DNA of 64,000 nucleotides from an uncultured Erwinia sp. (GCA_913775305.1 CAJYIY010000094.1:26103-90102); one strand, 5' to 3'. Shown: positions 7,936 through 17,031, numbered from the stretch's first letter. A program made the numbers and translations. The notes: generated from the sequence alone by a model not told the origin.

Positions 7936-10267
7936 CTGCATCCGAAACCCATTCGCGCAACACTCTTACGTCCCCACGCCACTCCAGCTTAAGCTCATCA
8001 ACCCACTCCTGCACATTGTCCCACCAGGCCGGTAGCTCCGGGCTCTGGATCTGTTTGGCAAGTTGCTGCAGATGCACCAGCCCCACGGAACCGGCTGCAC
8101 CTTTAATCTTGTGCCCTTCTTCAACAATACCTTTCTGATCGCGAGCCATCATATTGGAATCCAGTACCTCCAGATAACCTGGCATCATTTGCTCAAACAT
8201 TTCCAGACTCTGATGAATCAGTTTCGGCCCAACCAGTTCGATATATTGCTCCAGCATCACGATATCCAGCAGCGCCAGCTTTTTCTCGTCAATCTTGCTT
8301 ACCTGCGCAGGCAGCACCCGCTCCTCGCTCTGGTAGTCCCAGTACTTCTTAATCATCGCCGTCAGTGCAGGCACCGCAAGGGGTTTACTCAGCACATCGT
8401 CCATGCCTGCATCCAGGTATTCTCGCTTGTCCTTTAGCACGTTGGCAGTGAGCGCCACCAGCGGCGGCAGCGATTTACCTGCGTGACGTTGATGGATGCC
8501 GCGCGCCACATCCAGCCCGGTCATATCTGGCAGCTGAATATCCAGCAGGACCAGATCAAATTCATCCGGATCGAACATATCCAGCGCTTCCTGTCCGGTC
8601 ATCGCCACTTCAACGCTGTTACCCAGTTTCTCCAGCACCGACCTCGCTACCACCACGTTTAATTCAATATCCTCCACCAATAGCACATGCAGCGCAGGCA
8701 AAGGAAGCGCGTTTTCAGGTTGCTCATCCTCAACTTCTTCTTTCACCCGTGGCGCATTCAGCGTCAGCGTAAAACACGATCCCTGCCCCTGTACGCTCCG
8801 GACGCTGATATCACCGCCCATGGCCTGCGCCAGACGCCGGGAAACGGCCAGTCCAATACCTGTACCGGTTGCCGGCTTACCGCCGCGCTGATCCTTCACC
8901 TGATAGTACATCGCAAAAATCTTCTCCTGTTCATCCTGTGGAATTCCCATTCCGGAATCTTCCACTTCAAAACACAGGCAGTCTTCATCGCGATAGCCAA
9001 CCCGAACGATAATTTCGCCGCGTTGGGTGAATTTCACTGCATTGCCGATCAGATTCCACAGGATCTGCCGCAGGCGCGTGCCGTCCGCGACAATTTTGTG
9101 TGGCAGCGGCCCTTCCGGCTGAAGAATAAATTTCAGCCCCTTGGGCTCGGCCAGCAGGCCGGAGAGGTTTTCCAGATCGGCAAGCAGGCCGGTGAAATCG
9201 AGCGGTTGATTATCCAGCTGGACCTTCCTTCGCTCAATTTTGTCCATCTCAATAACATCGTTAAAGATATTACCGAGGGTTATCGCAGAGACATGAATGG
9301 TTTTCAGATACTTCAGCTGTTCCATGTTCAGATGGGTATACAGCAGAATTCGGCTCAGTCCCACAATGCCGTTAAGCGGCGTACGAAGCTCGTGGCTGAT
9401 TGTAGAGATGAAAGTGGTCTTTTCCCTGCTGGCATTCTCTAACGCGTCCTGGTATCGCTTACGCTCTGTTATATCGCGTCCAAAGCCCATCAGGCCGCTG
9501 CGTTTACCTACGCGATCGTAATAAGGCACTTTACGGATCTCAAAGCAGGCCTTGCGCCCATCTGGATACTGCAGCCACTGTTCATAGGTCAGAGAAACGT
9601 TGTGGCGGAAGACTTTCTCGTCAGTTTCCAGCACCTTTATCGCCGCATCAACATCGTAAACATCATTCGGGGTGAGCCCTATTAGCTGCTTTTCACTTTT
9701 TCCCGTCAGCAGTTCCATCGCCCGGTTACAACCGGAAAACTGCTGGTCGGCGTTGCGATAGAAGACCAGATCCGGCGAAGCATCCAGAAACGAGCGCAGG
9801 AAGGTTGACTGCTGTTCCAGTTCGATTTGCGCCTGTTCGCGCCGCGCCATTTCCTCTTTCAGCTTGGCCATCACCTGGAGTCGCGCTTCTTCTGCCTTAA
9901 TACGATCGGTAATTTCCTGATTAAGCTGCGTAATGTTTTCCTGCATTTGCTGGTTAAGCTCAAGATCGCGGTTGCGCATCTCCTCAAGCTTATCGACCAG
10001 CCGCGCCAGCCGCTGGCGCGACTCTTCCAGCTGTTCAACCACGACCGAAAGGAAATACACGGCCCAGGGAGTGATCAGCAGACCGAAAAACACCGAACGT
10101 ACCACGTCGATACTTTCCACATGTCCACGCAGCACCATGGTGACGGCCATCTGGACAATCATGGCCAGAACCACCAGAGCCGAGGCGAGGAGCAATGAGA
10201 AGCGAACCAGGCCCAGCTTGACCATTAAATCAACGTAGTACTGCGCTAATAATCGAATTTGTTTCAT
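7925..10267 (-). CDS. arcB: Aerobic respiration control hybrid sensor kinase ArcB
   Basis: 780 residues (E. coli 778). ArcB senses the redox state of the quinone pool and phosphorylates ArcA by a His-Asp-His relay. In order: two N-terminal membrane segments (about 23-77), a coiled coil to about 150, a PAS domain (about 153-270), the transmitter domain with His292 in SHELRTPLNG, the N, G1 and G2 boxes, a receiver domain with Asp576 in LLDIQLPD, and an HPt domain with His719 in GHKIKGAAGS. His292 and Asp576 have the E. coli numbers. The 3' end overlaps arcZ on the other strand. Upstream, yhcC is missing and a long non-coding region leads to the atypical gltB. Confidence 0.97.
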   Translation of the reverse strand: MKQIRLLAQYYVDLMVKLGLVRFSLLLASALVVLAMIVQMAVTMVLRGHVESIDVVRSVFFGLLITPWAVYFLSVVVEQLEESRQRLARLVDKLEEMRNRDLELNQQMQENITQLNQEITDRIKAEEARLQVMAKLKEEMARREQAQIELEQQSTFLRSFLDASPDLVFYRNADQQFSGCNRAMELLTGKSEKQLIGLTPNDVYDVDAAIKVLETDEKVFRHNVSLTYEQWLQYPDGRKACFEIRKVPYYDRVGKRSGLMGFGRDITERKRYQDALENASREKTTFISTISHELRTPLNGIVGLSRILLYTHLNMEQLKYLKTIHVSAITLGNIFNDVIEMDKIERRKVQLDNQPLDFTGLLADLENLSGLLAEPKGLKFILQPEGPLPHKIVADGTRLRQILWNLIGNAVKFTQRGEIIVRVGYRDEDCLCFEVEDSGMGIPQDEQEKIFAMYYQVKDQRGGKPATGTGIGLAVSRRLAQAMGGDISVRSVQGQGSCFTLTLNAPRVKEEVEDEQPENALPLPALHVLLVEDIELNVVVARSVLEKLGNSVEVAMTGQEALDMFDPDEFDLVLLDIQLPDMTGLDVARGIHQRHAGKSLPPLVALTANVLKDKREYLDAGMDDVLSKPLAVPALTAMIKKYWDYQSEERVLPAQVSKIDEKKLALLDIVMLEQYIELVGPKLIHQSLEMFEQMMPGYLEVLDSNMMARDQKGIVEEGHKIKGAAGSVGLVHLQQLAKQIQSPELPAWWDNVQEWVDELKLEWRGDVRVLREWVSDAEKK

Positions 10268-10345
10268 TTAGGATCCCTTCCGGTCTGTATCGTCTAATCA
10301 TACCGGAATCGAACAAAAGTCCTACACGCCAATACGCGCAAACCA

Positions 10346-10364
10346 TTGCACAAAACTAGTGCAA
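10346..10364. promoter_or_regulatory. Dyad TTGCAC-N7-GTGCAA (NtrC-like candidate)
   Basis: A perfect 6-bp inverted repeat with a 7-bp spacer. The outer arms TGCAC-N7-GTGCA match the geometry of NtrC binding sites, but the inner bases do not match the full consensus. It lies 79 bp upstream of the arcB start and about 1.03 kb before gltB, so the target is uncertain. Confidence 0.4.
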
Positions 10365-10467
10365 CTCACCACTTTCAACGTTAAGAATGCACGCTTATTG
10401 TTCATGGACAGATACCTCACTCGTTAATTGCACGATTATCGATCGTTACACCTGAATTCATTAATCT

Positions 10468-10488
10468 GCTGCACAATTTCAGTGCAGC
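10468..10488. promoter_or_regulatory. Dyad GCTGCAC-N7-GTGCAGC (NtrC-like candidate)
   Basis: A perfect 7-bp inverted repeat with the same TGCAC-N7-GTGCA core as the dyad at 10346-10364, centred 123 bp away from it. Two copies of the same geometry suggest a shared binding protein. Confidence 0.42.
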
Positions 10489-10896
10489 ACAGTCTCTAAC
10501 TTAAGCGTTATTATTATGGAATTTTCTTCGCCTGAGTGTGGCTGCGTGACCAGGCTCCAATTTCGTCTTCAGCCTTTACTGGCGCGAGTTCGCCCCTGTT
10601 TATTCAATATTCTGGCTCGGGAGAAAAAAGTGCTGCGGCTTATATTGACTAAATTTTTTAACTGCATAATCTATAAAGCCGCTCACAGCCCAGTGTGCTG
10701 AGCTTTAATATCACTTTTCATAGCGATGATGCAGGTCATTCGCCTGTCCTTTTTTACACCCAACGAATAACCATTCATAAATTATGAAGGTTTAATCACT
10801 CTTCACGTAATTAATTTTGCTAATAACCCCCCCTGTTTAATTCAAATATCCCCACTCATTAAAAACAGTGCGTTGATGTGGGCATGGTCACTCATT

Positions 10897-10911
10897 CAGC
10901 ATATTATGCTG
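10897..10911. repeat. Perfect palindrome CAGCATA-T-TATGCTG
   Basis: Two 7-bp arms around a single T. It lies in the non-coding region before the atypical gltB and is followed 44 bp later by the palindrome CACTATAGTG (10955-10964). The function is unknown; operator use is possible. Confidence 0.5.
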
Positions 10912-11398
10912 CAACCGGGCACTATACCAGCATGGTGCAGCAATTTGCTCGCTGCACTATAGTGAGACAGCTCACACTTCTTTACCTGCCGCCCCCCTGT
11001 TCAAAGAGATAAAATCCATTAAATTACCATTAAATATCAATGCATTAATCAATTAAAGACACAAAAAGGCATAAGAAAGATCGGTATTTGACCTCTGTCC
11101 GCTTTCCCGATAAGTTGGGAATCCGCTGAAAGCTTTGCTTACGGGCCAGTGTCTCGGCATACATATGCAGTCAGACGACTCCCTCGTGATACCGGATATC
11201 TCCACTAAATGAGGCCAGGAATCCAGAGAGTTTTTCATTCACGGACGATGTGCTTATGTCTCAGGATGGAATGCTCGGAGTCATGGTGTCCGCGGTTTAG
11301 CGGCAAAATAATTGATACAGACCCTGAGGTGACCACTCAGCTGCGTTCTGTGCCTGAATAATATAGGTAATGTACAAAAGAAGTTAAGGAGGCCCTCG

Positions 11399-14300
11399 AT
11401 GTCTGACTCAAAACCTTATCCCTATGGCTTGTATGATCCAACGAAAGAGAGTGATAGCTGTGGCGTGGGTTTCATTACACGTAAGGACGGCGAGCAAACT
11501 CATGAGGTCCTCCGGATGGCGCACAGTGCTCTGTGTACCGTTCCTCATCGCGGCGGCATGTCTGCAGAGGGCGTCGGCGATGGCGCAGGCGTTAACGTGG
11601 ACATCTCACTGCATTTCTTCCGCAAAATTACCGGTCAGCAGCTTGAGTCTGGTCGTTTTGGCGTAGGCAATTTCTTTGTTCCAAAAGACAGCGAACTGCG
11701 TGCTAATGCCGAACGTCTGGTTGAAGAGACCCTCGCGGCCTACGGTATGTCGGTGATTTTGAAACGTGATATGCCGCTGGACACCAACGTGCTTCGTCCG
11801 GCCGCCATTCCGTCACAGCTGCCTATCGCGCAATGGGTATTTGCGGTTCCACAGGATATCGATAATCAAAATGATTTCGAAAAACGTATCTATCGCGCCC
11901 TGCTGGATATCGAAGCTCGTGCCTTTACCGAAAGTGAATTTGGCGGCCTGTACCCGCTGTCGCTCTCTTCACGGACCCAGGTGTTCAAGGCACGCCTGAA
12001 TTCCAATGAAGTGATCCCCTATTTCAAAGATCTGACCGATCCTGATCATCGCGTTCGTGGTCTGTTCTTCCATACCCGTTTCTCAACCAACACCGATCCG
12101 CATACCACGATGGCACAGCCGTTCCGCCTGATGGCGCACAACGGTGAGCTGAATACCGATCGTAAAAACCGTATTGCGGAATCCGCACTGGCATCCGCGC
12201 GCGGTAAGAAAATCGTCCGTCCTAAAGGACAGTCAGACAGCTCACGTCTGGATCAGAGCATCCACAGCCGCCTGATGGAAGACAACCTCGACCTGATTAA
12301 CGCCGTGGTTTCCATGATGCCACCCGCCTGGGAAAACGATGATTCTCTTTCTGAGAACGTCCGCGCAATGCTCGAATACTTCTCTCTTTACGAAGAGAAG
12401 AACGACGGCCCGGCGGCGCTGATCTTTGGCAATGGTGAAATCATCGGTGCGCGCCTTGACCGCCTGGGCCTGCGCCCGCTGCGTTCGGTGGAAACAGCTG
12501 AATACATTGGTGCGATGTCCGAAGCCGGACAGATCGCCTTCCCACCTGAAAGCGTACTGCGTCGCGGTCGTATCGAGGCAGGCGGGATGCTGTACTACGA
12601 TCACCGTGAAAAGCGCAGCTACACCACCGTAGAAGCGCTGGAAAAACTGGCAACGGAAAAAGATTATCCGGCACTGCTGTCAGAAGCTCGCATCACACTG
12701 CAAGAACTGCCGGTCGTTCCGGCTGAAAAACAGGGTTCTCCGCTGCGCTACAGCGGCGATCTGAAAACCTATCAGCGTTTTGTGGCTTACTACTACAACC
12801 AGGAAAGCTTCAAGTTCATGATGGATCCGATGCTGAGTACCGGCGCTGAGAAAATTTCAGCCATGGGCTACGGCAACGCGATTAACGCGTTATCGGATCA
12901 TGAAGGCGGCATGGCGCACTACTTCTCCCAACGCTTTGCGCAGGTGACAAACCCACCGTTAGACTCTATCCGCGAAGTTGATGGCATGACGCTACGCGTG
13001 GCACTCGGTGCCAAGCCGCATCTGGGCCGCAGTAAGGGTCGCCAGATTATCGTGCCAACGCCAATCCTGACGCATCTGGATATGCTGCAGCTGCGCGAAC
13101 AGGATGTGGCACCGTACGCCCGTTTTGAAATGCTCTACGTGCCGGTACTGGGCAGCGATGCGGCCAGCCGTCAGAAAAATGCCGACGCACTGGAACAGGC
13201 AATTGATGATCTTGCCCAACAGGTGGTTGATTTCGCGCGTGAACAGGGTGGCATTGCGGTGCTAACCGATCGCCACATCTCTTCGACCAGAGCGGCAATG
13301 CCGATGCTGCTGGTGGTCTCCGCCATCAACCAGCGCCTGGTACAGGAAGGTCTGCGCCTGGATGTGTCTCTGGTGGTTGAAAGCGGTCAGAGCATCTCTT
13401 CGCACCATATCGCCGCTGCGCTGGGCTTTGGAGCATCCGCTATCTATCCGCTGGGCGTGCAGATGCGTGCCGAAGAGAAATATGGCGAAGGTGAAGAAGG
13501 GAATAAAGCCTTTAAGCGCTACGCTAAAGCCGCAGAAAAAGCCCTGATGAAAACCATGGGCAAAGTGGGCCTGTGTACTGTCGAAAGCTACAGCTGCGGT
13601 GAATTCTTCGAGCCCAACTTCCTTGATACGGAAGATCGCGTGCTGAAGAAATACTTCCCGAACATTAAAACGCCGGTGGGCGGTGCGGGCTTCGCATCGA
13701 TCGCTCAGATGGCCGTGGACTGGCACCAGAGCGCCCTGAAAATTCAGGGAGAGGCTGAAGTGCCGCTGCTGGGTCTGTTTAAAGAACGTGCGGAAGGTGC
13801 CGGTCACTCCTACGGTACTATCGCCGTACGTACCTTTATTGACATGACCGAGCAACCTATTCGCTTCGCGGACAAGCAGCGAGAAGAAGATCAGTTTATT
13901 CGTCTGTTAACGCTGGCAAAACTTGATAACGCATTCAATATTAAAGCGAAATCCTTTACTGACAGCAGCTTTGAACGCATTCCTGACGATGTGATTAACG
14001 CCTTTACCATCACGCCGGATTACCGCCAGTTCTCCAGTCTGATGCACGAAGAGCGTAAACGCCGTCCGGCCGCGCTGCGCGACATTCTGGCCTTCCCGTG
14101 CGATCTGACCCACGTTGACAGCCAGGCTGAATTCAGCCGCAAACTGGGACGCTACTCGCTGGTCAACAACAGCTTCGCCGTACGCGGGCTGACCTGTGAA
14201 GCCGGAAGCGCAGGCCAGTTTACCCTGCGCCTGACCGATGCGATTGAGGGCCTGAAGCCAGAGCACGAGCGTCTGCTGGCGCTGGCTGGCGCGCTGAAAA

Positions 14301-16924
14301 GTCGCTTCCAGGATGAAATTGAACATACTGAAATCACCGCCGACGGCCTGCTGATCACGGCACAGGGCAAAGCGGCTGACTATCTGTCACGCCTCTTCGC
14401 CACTCAGCCCTCCCTGCCGCTGAGTGAAGTTCAGCCTGCCTGCGAAATCACCCGCACGTTCGCTTCCGGTGCGATGAGCCACGGTGCGCTGGTTGCTCCG
14501 GCACATGAAGCCGTCGCTCACGGCACCAACATGGTTGGCGGCATGAGCAACTGCGGTGAAGGCGGCGAGCACTATTCTCGCCACGGCACGATCCGCGCCT
14601 CGCGTATTAAACAGCTGGCGTCCGGTCGTTTTGGCGTCTGGGCGGCCTATCTGGCCGATCCAATGCTGGAAGAGCTGGAAATCAAAATCGGTCAGGGTGC
14701 AAAACCGGGTGAAGGCGGTCAGTTGCCTGCGCCGAAGGTAACGGTAGAGATTGCCGCTGCCCGTGGCGGTACGCCGGGCGTGGAGCTGGTTTCACCACCT
14801 CCGCACCACGATACCTACTCTATCGAGGATCTGGCACAGCTAATCCACGACTGTAAGGCTGCACGCGTTCGCGTCATCGTGAAGCTGGTTTCGTCTGAAG
14901 GGATAGGCACAATCGCTGTCGGCGTGGCGAAAGCCGGTGCCGATGTGATCAACGTTGCGGGTAACACCGGGGGCACCGGCGCAGCATCGGTGACCAGTCT
15001 GAAATACACCGGCCGCGTTGCGGAAATCGGTATTGCCGAAGTGCACCAGGCACTCTGCGCCAACGGCCTGCGTGAAAAAGTTCAGCTGCGCTGTTCCGGC
15101 GCACAGCAGACCGGCAGCGACGTGGTGAAATCAGCCCTGCTTGGTGGCGACAGCTTTGAATTTGGTACAACGGCGCTGATGATGCTGAAATGCGTGATGG
15201 CGAAAAACTGTAACGTGAAATGCCCGGCAGGCCTGACGACCAATGCCGAAGCCTTTGATGGCGATCCTCGCCAGCTGGCACAGTATTTCATCAACGTCGC
15301 GCATGAAGTCCGTGAGATGCTGGCGCGTCTGGGCTTACATTCACTGCGTGAAGCGCGCGGACGCTCGGACCTGTTGCATCTGATGGATCACCCACTGGAA
15401 GTCGGTAAACTCGATCTGCGTGCCATGCTCACCGTGGTACCGGAAGTGAAGATCGCTAATCCGGTCTATCTGGAAAAAGACTTTGCCCTCGATGACAACT
15501 GGGTAGAACTGCTGAACGATGCGCTGGTTGTTCAGGGCAGCACTGATATTCATCTGGGCAATGGCATCACGCTGAACAACCGTAACAAGAGCGTTGGCGG
15601 TCAGCTGGCCATTGATATCGAGCGCAGTCTGAACCACACGCTGAGCGCTGAACAGCTGAAAAACATTCCTGCCGCGCTGCTGGACGATCGCGGCCGCCGT
15701 TACCTGGCACCGGGTACGGTCAACATCTTCACCTCAGGCTCTGCCGGCCAGTCTTATGGCGTGTTCTGCAACGACGGGATGCAGTTGAAGCATTCCGGTA
15801 CCTGTAATGACGGCGTGGGTAAAGGTCAGTGCGGCGGCGAAATCATCGTTGTTTCACCGGGTGGCGGATCTGACGATGCTGAAGGCAACGTGCTGATCGG
15901 TAACTTCGCACTGTTCGGTGCCACCGGTGGTCGTCTGTTTGTTCAGGGCCAGGCCGGTGACCGCTTCGCGGTACGTAACTCCGGTGCCACCGCGGTGGTG
16001 GAAGGCGTCGGTGATTTCTGCTGTGAGTATATGACCAATGGTGCCGTTCTGAACCTCGGCACTTTCGGCAAAGGTTTCGGTAACGGGATGAGCGGCGGCT
16101 TCGCCTACCAGTACGATCCCTACGGCTCTCTGGCCAGCCTTGCTGCCGGTGACTCCGTGCTGTTCGGATCCGTCGCCGAAGACAACGAAATGGCCCGCGT
16201 GCACAAACAGGCCGTGTTCACCATGCTGAACTGGCACCTGGAAGCAACGAATTCACCTCGCGCCGCCTGGCTGCTGGAGCACTGGGAAACCGAGTGCCAG
16301 AACTTCGTCTACGTGATGCCGCGCTCCCTGCTGCTCTATCAGGACAGTGCAGAAATCCTTAAGGCGAAGAGCCGCAAAGATCTGTTGGAAGAGCTGTCTA
16401 CCGCTCTGGCCGGCCATCAGGTCGCAAAATTCAAGTCTGCCTGGCGTGAAGGTAAGCCGATTGCAAACGGTGCAGTACCGGCCTACGGCGCGACCGATAC
16501 GCCGGAAATGCTGGTGCTGTTAAATAACTACACCGTGCTCAGTTCCGCTCAGCAGCTGGCGCTCTCCCGCCTGCCGAAAGGCACCGCGGTAGATGATGCC
16601 GCCGTGGAGAAGGCAGTACGCAATCTGCTGATGACGGAAGACTTTGCCCTTATCTCGAAGCTGCAGCGCCACGCTCGCGCAGCAATTGAGAATTACAATG
16701 ACCAGGAGCTGTCCTGCCTGATTGCAGCAAAACGCATGGCGGACTACAAGGCAGCGCTGACTCAGCGTAACATCCGCTCAATGGATAGTCTGGCGACCTA
16801 CGGCTGGATCATCTACCAGGATGCGAGCAACCGTCAGGTGCTGGGAGGACTGCCTGACTTTGAGGAACTGTTTGCACGTGCCGCGCTGCCGGAGTTAGCC
16901 GCTGCGGTGGGCAAACTGGCCTGA
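11399..16924 (+). CDS. Atypical glutamate synthase large subunit (GltB family, enlarged)
   Basis: 1841 residues, against about 1500 for enterobacterial GltB. Family role: glutamine amide nitrogen is transferred to 2-oxoglutarate to give two glutamates. Seen in order: a 20-residue propeptide before Cys21 (DSCGVGF), the Ntn amidotransferase nucleophile; AHNGE at 246-250; the central-domain motif QVTNPPLDSIRE near 515; the FMN synthase domain from about 1021 (GAMSHG) with QGAKPGEGGQLP at 1099-1110, SPPPHHDTYSIEDLAQLI and GNTGGTGA; cluster cysteines 1265, 1271 and 1275 (C-x5-C-x3-C, usually C-x5-C-x4-C); and the beta-helix with NSGATAVVEG near 1527. Oddities are about 250 residues (768-1020) between the central and FMN domains, where about 100 are usual, and about 190 extra C-terminal residues. 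The N-terminus GLYDPTKESDSCGVGF resembles actinobacterial or plastid-type enzymes more than E. coli GltB. TAAGGAGG at 11385-11392 fixes the start. The partner gene downstream is a diflavin reductase, not gltD. I leave the symbol empty because it is not an ordinary gltB. Confidence 0.9.
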   Translation: MSDSKPYPYGLYDPTKESDSCGVGFITRKDGEQTHEVLRMAHSALCTVPHRGGMSAEGVGDGAGVNVDISLHFFRKITGQQLESGRFGVGNFFVPKDSELRANAERLVEETLAAYGMSVILKRDMPLDTNVLRPAAIPSQLPIAQWVFAVPQDIDNQNDFEKRIYRALLDIEARAFTESEFGGLYPLSLSSRTQVFKARLNSNEVIPYFKDLTDPDHRVRGLFFHTRFSTNTDPHTTMAQPFRLMAHNGELNTDRKNRIAESALASARGKKIVRPKGQSDSSRLDQSIHSRLMEDNLDLINAVVSMMPPAWENDDSLSENVRAMLEYFSLYEEKNDGPAALIFGNGEIIGARLDRLGLRPLRSVETAEYIGAMSEAGQIAFPPESVLRRGRIEAGGMLYYDHREKRSYTTVEALEKLATEKDYPALLSEARITLQELPVVPAEKQGSPLRYSGDLKTYQRFVAYYYNQESFKFMMDPMLSTGAEKISAMGYGNAINALSDHEGGMAHYFSQRFAQVTNPPLDSIREVDGMTLRVALGAKPHLGRSKGRQIIVPTPILTHLDMLQLREQDVAPYARFEMLYVPVLGSDAASRQKNADALEQAIDDLAQQVVDFAREQGGIAVLTDRHISSTRAAMPMLLVVSAINQRLVQEGLRLDVSLVVESGQSISSHHIAAALGFGASAIYPLGVQMRAEEKYGEGEEGNKAFKRYAKAAEKALMKTMGKVGLCTVESYSCGEFFEPNFLDTEDRVLKKYFPNIKTPVGGAGFASIAQMAVDWHQSALKIQGEAEVPLLGLFKERAEGAGHSYGTIAVRTFIDMTEQPIRFADKQREEDQFIRLLTLAKLDNAFNIKAKSFTDSSFERIPDDVINAFTITPDYRQFSSLMHEERKRRPAALRDILAFPCDLTHVDSQAEFSRKLGRYSLVNNSFAVRGLTCEAGSAGQFTLRLTDAIEGLKPEHERLLALAGALKSRFQDEIEHTEITADGLLITAQGKAADYLSRLFATQPSLPLSEVQPACEITRTFASGAMSHGALVAPAHEAVAHGTNMVGGMSNCGEGGEHYSRHGTIRASRIKQLASGRFGVWAAYLADPMLEELEIKIGQGAKPGEGGQLPAPKVTVEIAAARGGTPGVELVSPPPHHDTYSIEDLAQLIHDCKAARVRVIVKLVSSEGIGTIAVGVAKAGADVINVAGNTGGTGAASVTSLKYTGRVAEIGIAEVHQALCANGLREKVQLRCSGAQQTGSDVVKSALLGGDSFEFGTTALMMLKCVMAKNCNVKCPAGLTTNAEAFDGDPRQLAQYFINVAHEVREMLARLGLHSLREARGRSDLLHLMDHPLEVGKLDLRAMLTVVPEVKIANPVYLEKDFALDDNWVELLNDALVVQGSTDIHLGNGITLNNRNKSVGGQLAIDIERSLNHTLSAEQLKNIPAALLDDRGRRYLAPGTVNIFTSGSAGQSYGVFCNDGMQLKHSGTCNDGVGKGQCGGEIIVVSPGGGSDDAEGNVLIGNFALFGATGGRLFVQGQAGDRFAVRNSGATAVVEGVGDFCCEYMTNGAVLNLGTFGKGFGNGMSGGFAYQYDPYGSLASLAAGDSVLFGSVAEDNEMARVHKQAVFTMLNWHLEATNSPRAAWLLEHWETECQNFVYVMPRSLLLYQDSAEILKAKSRKDLLEELSTALAGHQVAKFKSAWREGKPIANGAVPAYGATDTPEMLVLLNNYTVLSSAQQLALSRLPKGTAVDDAAVEKAVRNLLMTEDFALISKLQRHARAAIENYNDQELSCLIAAKRMADYKAALTQRNIRSMDSLATYGWIIYQDASNRQVLGGLPDFEELFARAALPELAAAVGKLA

Positions 16925-16938
16925 TAACAGCCTGAATC

Positions 16939-16993
16939 AACCCGTGTTAACCGGCGCTGTATCCAGCGAGGTACAGCGCCAGCAATGCGGGTT
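16939..16993 (+). repeat. Nested stem-loop between the synthase and reductase genes
   Basis: Inner arms GGCGCTGTA (16953-16961) and TACAGCGCC (16972-16980) are perfect. Outer arms AACCCG (16939-16944) and CGGGTT (16988-16993) also pair. No T-run follows, so it looks like an intercistronic mRNA structure rather than a terminator, and it would fit differential expression of the two genes. Confidence 0.65.
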
Positions 16994-17031
16994 ACTGAAC
17001 ATGACGAAACGGGATTGAGTACAGATAACCC

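Larger units (their letters stand above)
10268..11398. other. Long non-coding region between arcB and the atypical gltB
   Basis: About 1.13 kb without a credible gene; the few open frames (for example 10516-10701) have no ribosome binding site or recognisable sequence. E. coli has yhcC here. The stretch is AT-rich between 10700 and 11060 and holds several dyads listed separately (10346-10364, 10468-10488, 10897-10911, and the 10-bp palindrome CACTATAGTG at 10955-10964). It must contain the divergent arcB and gltB promoters, but I could not choose them with confidence. The ribosome binding site TAAGGAGG of the next gene is at 11385-11392. Confidence 0.6.

Noticed and set aside
7721..8035. Open frame of 104 codons on the + strand over arcZ and the arcB end
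   Set aside because: It overlaps a recognised sRNA and the conserved arcB coding sequence, has no ribosome binding site and no recognisable protein features.
10516..10701. Open frame of 61 codons in the region before gltB
   Set aside because: Cys/Arg-rich random composition, no Shine-Dalgarno sequence and no homology that I recognise.
10933..10948. Possible sigma-54 promoter TGGTGC-N5-TTTGC upstream of the atypical gltB
   Set aside because: GG and GC are 11 bp apart rather than the strictly needed 10, and the -24 element is poor.
11053..11238. Open frame of 61 codons on the - strand before gltB
   Set aside because: No ribosome binding site, no motif, and it overlaps the probable promoter and leader of the atypical gltB.
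13262..13855. 197-codon open frame on the - strand inside the glutamate synthase gene
   Set aside because: Shadow of the strongly coding + strand; the translation is His/Phe/Arg-rich without domain features.
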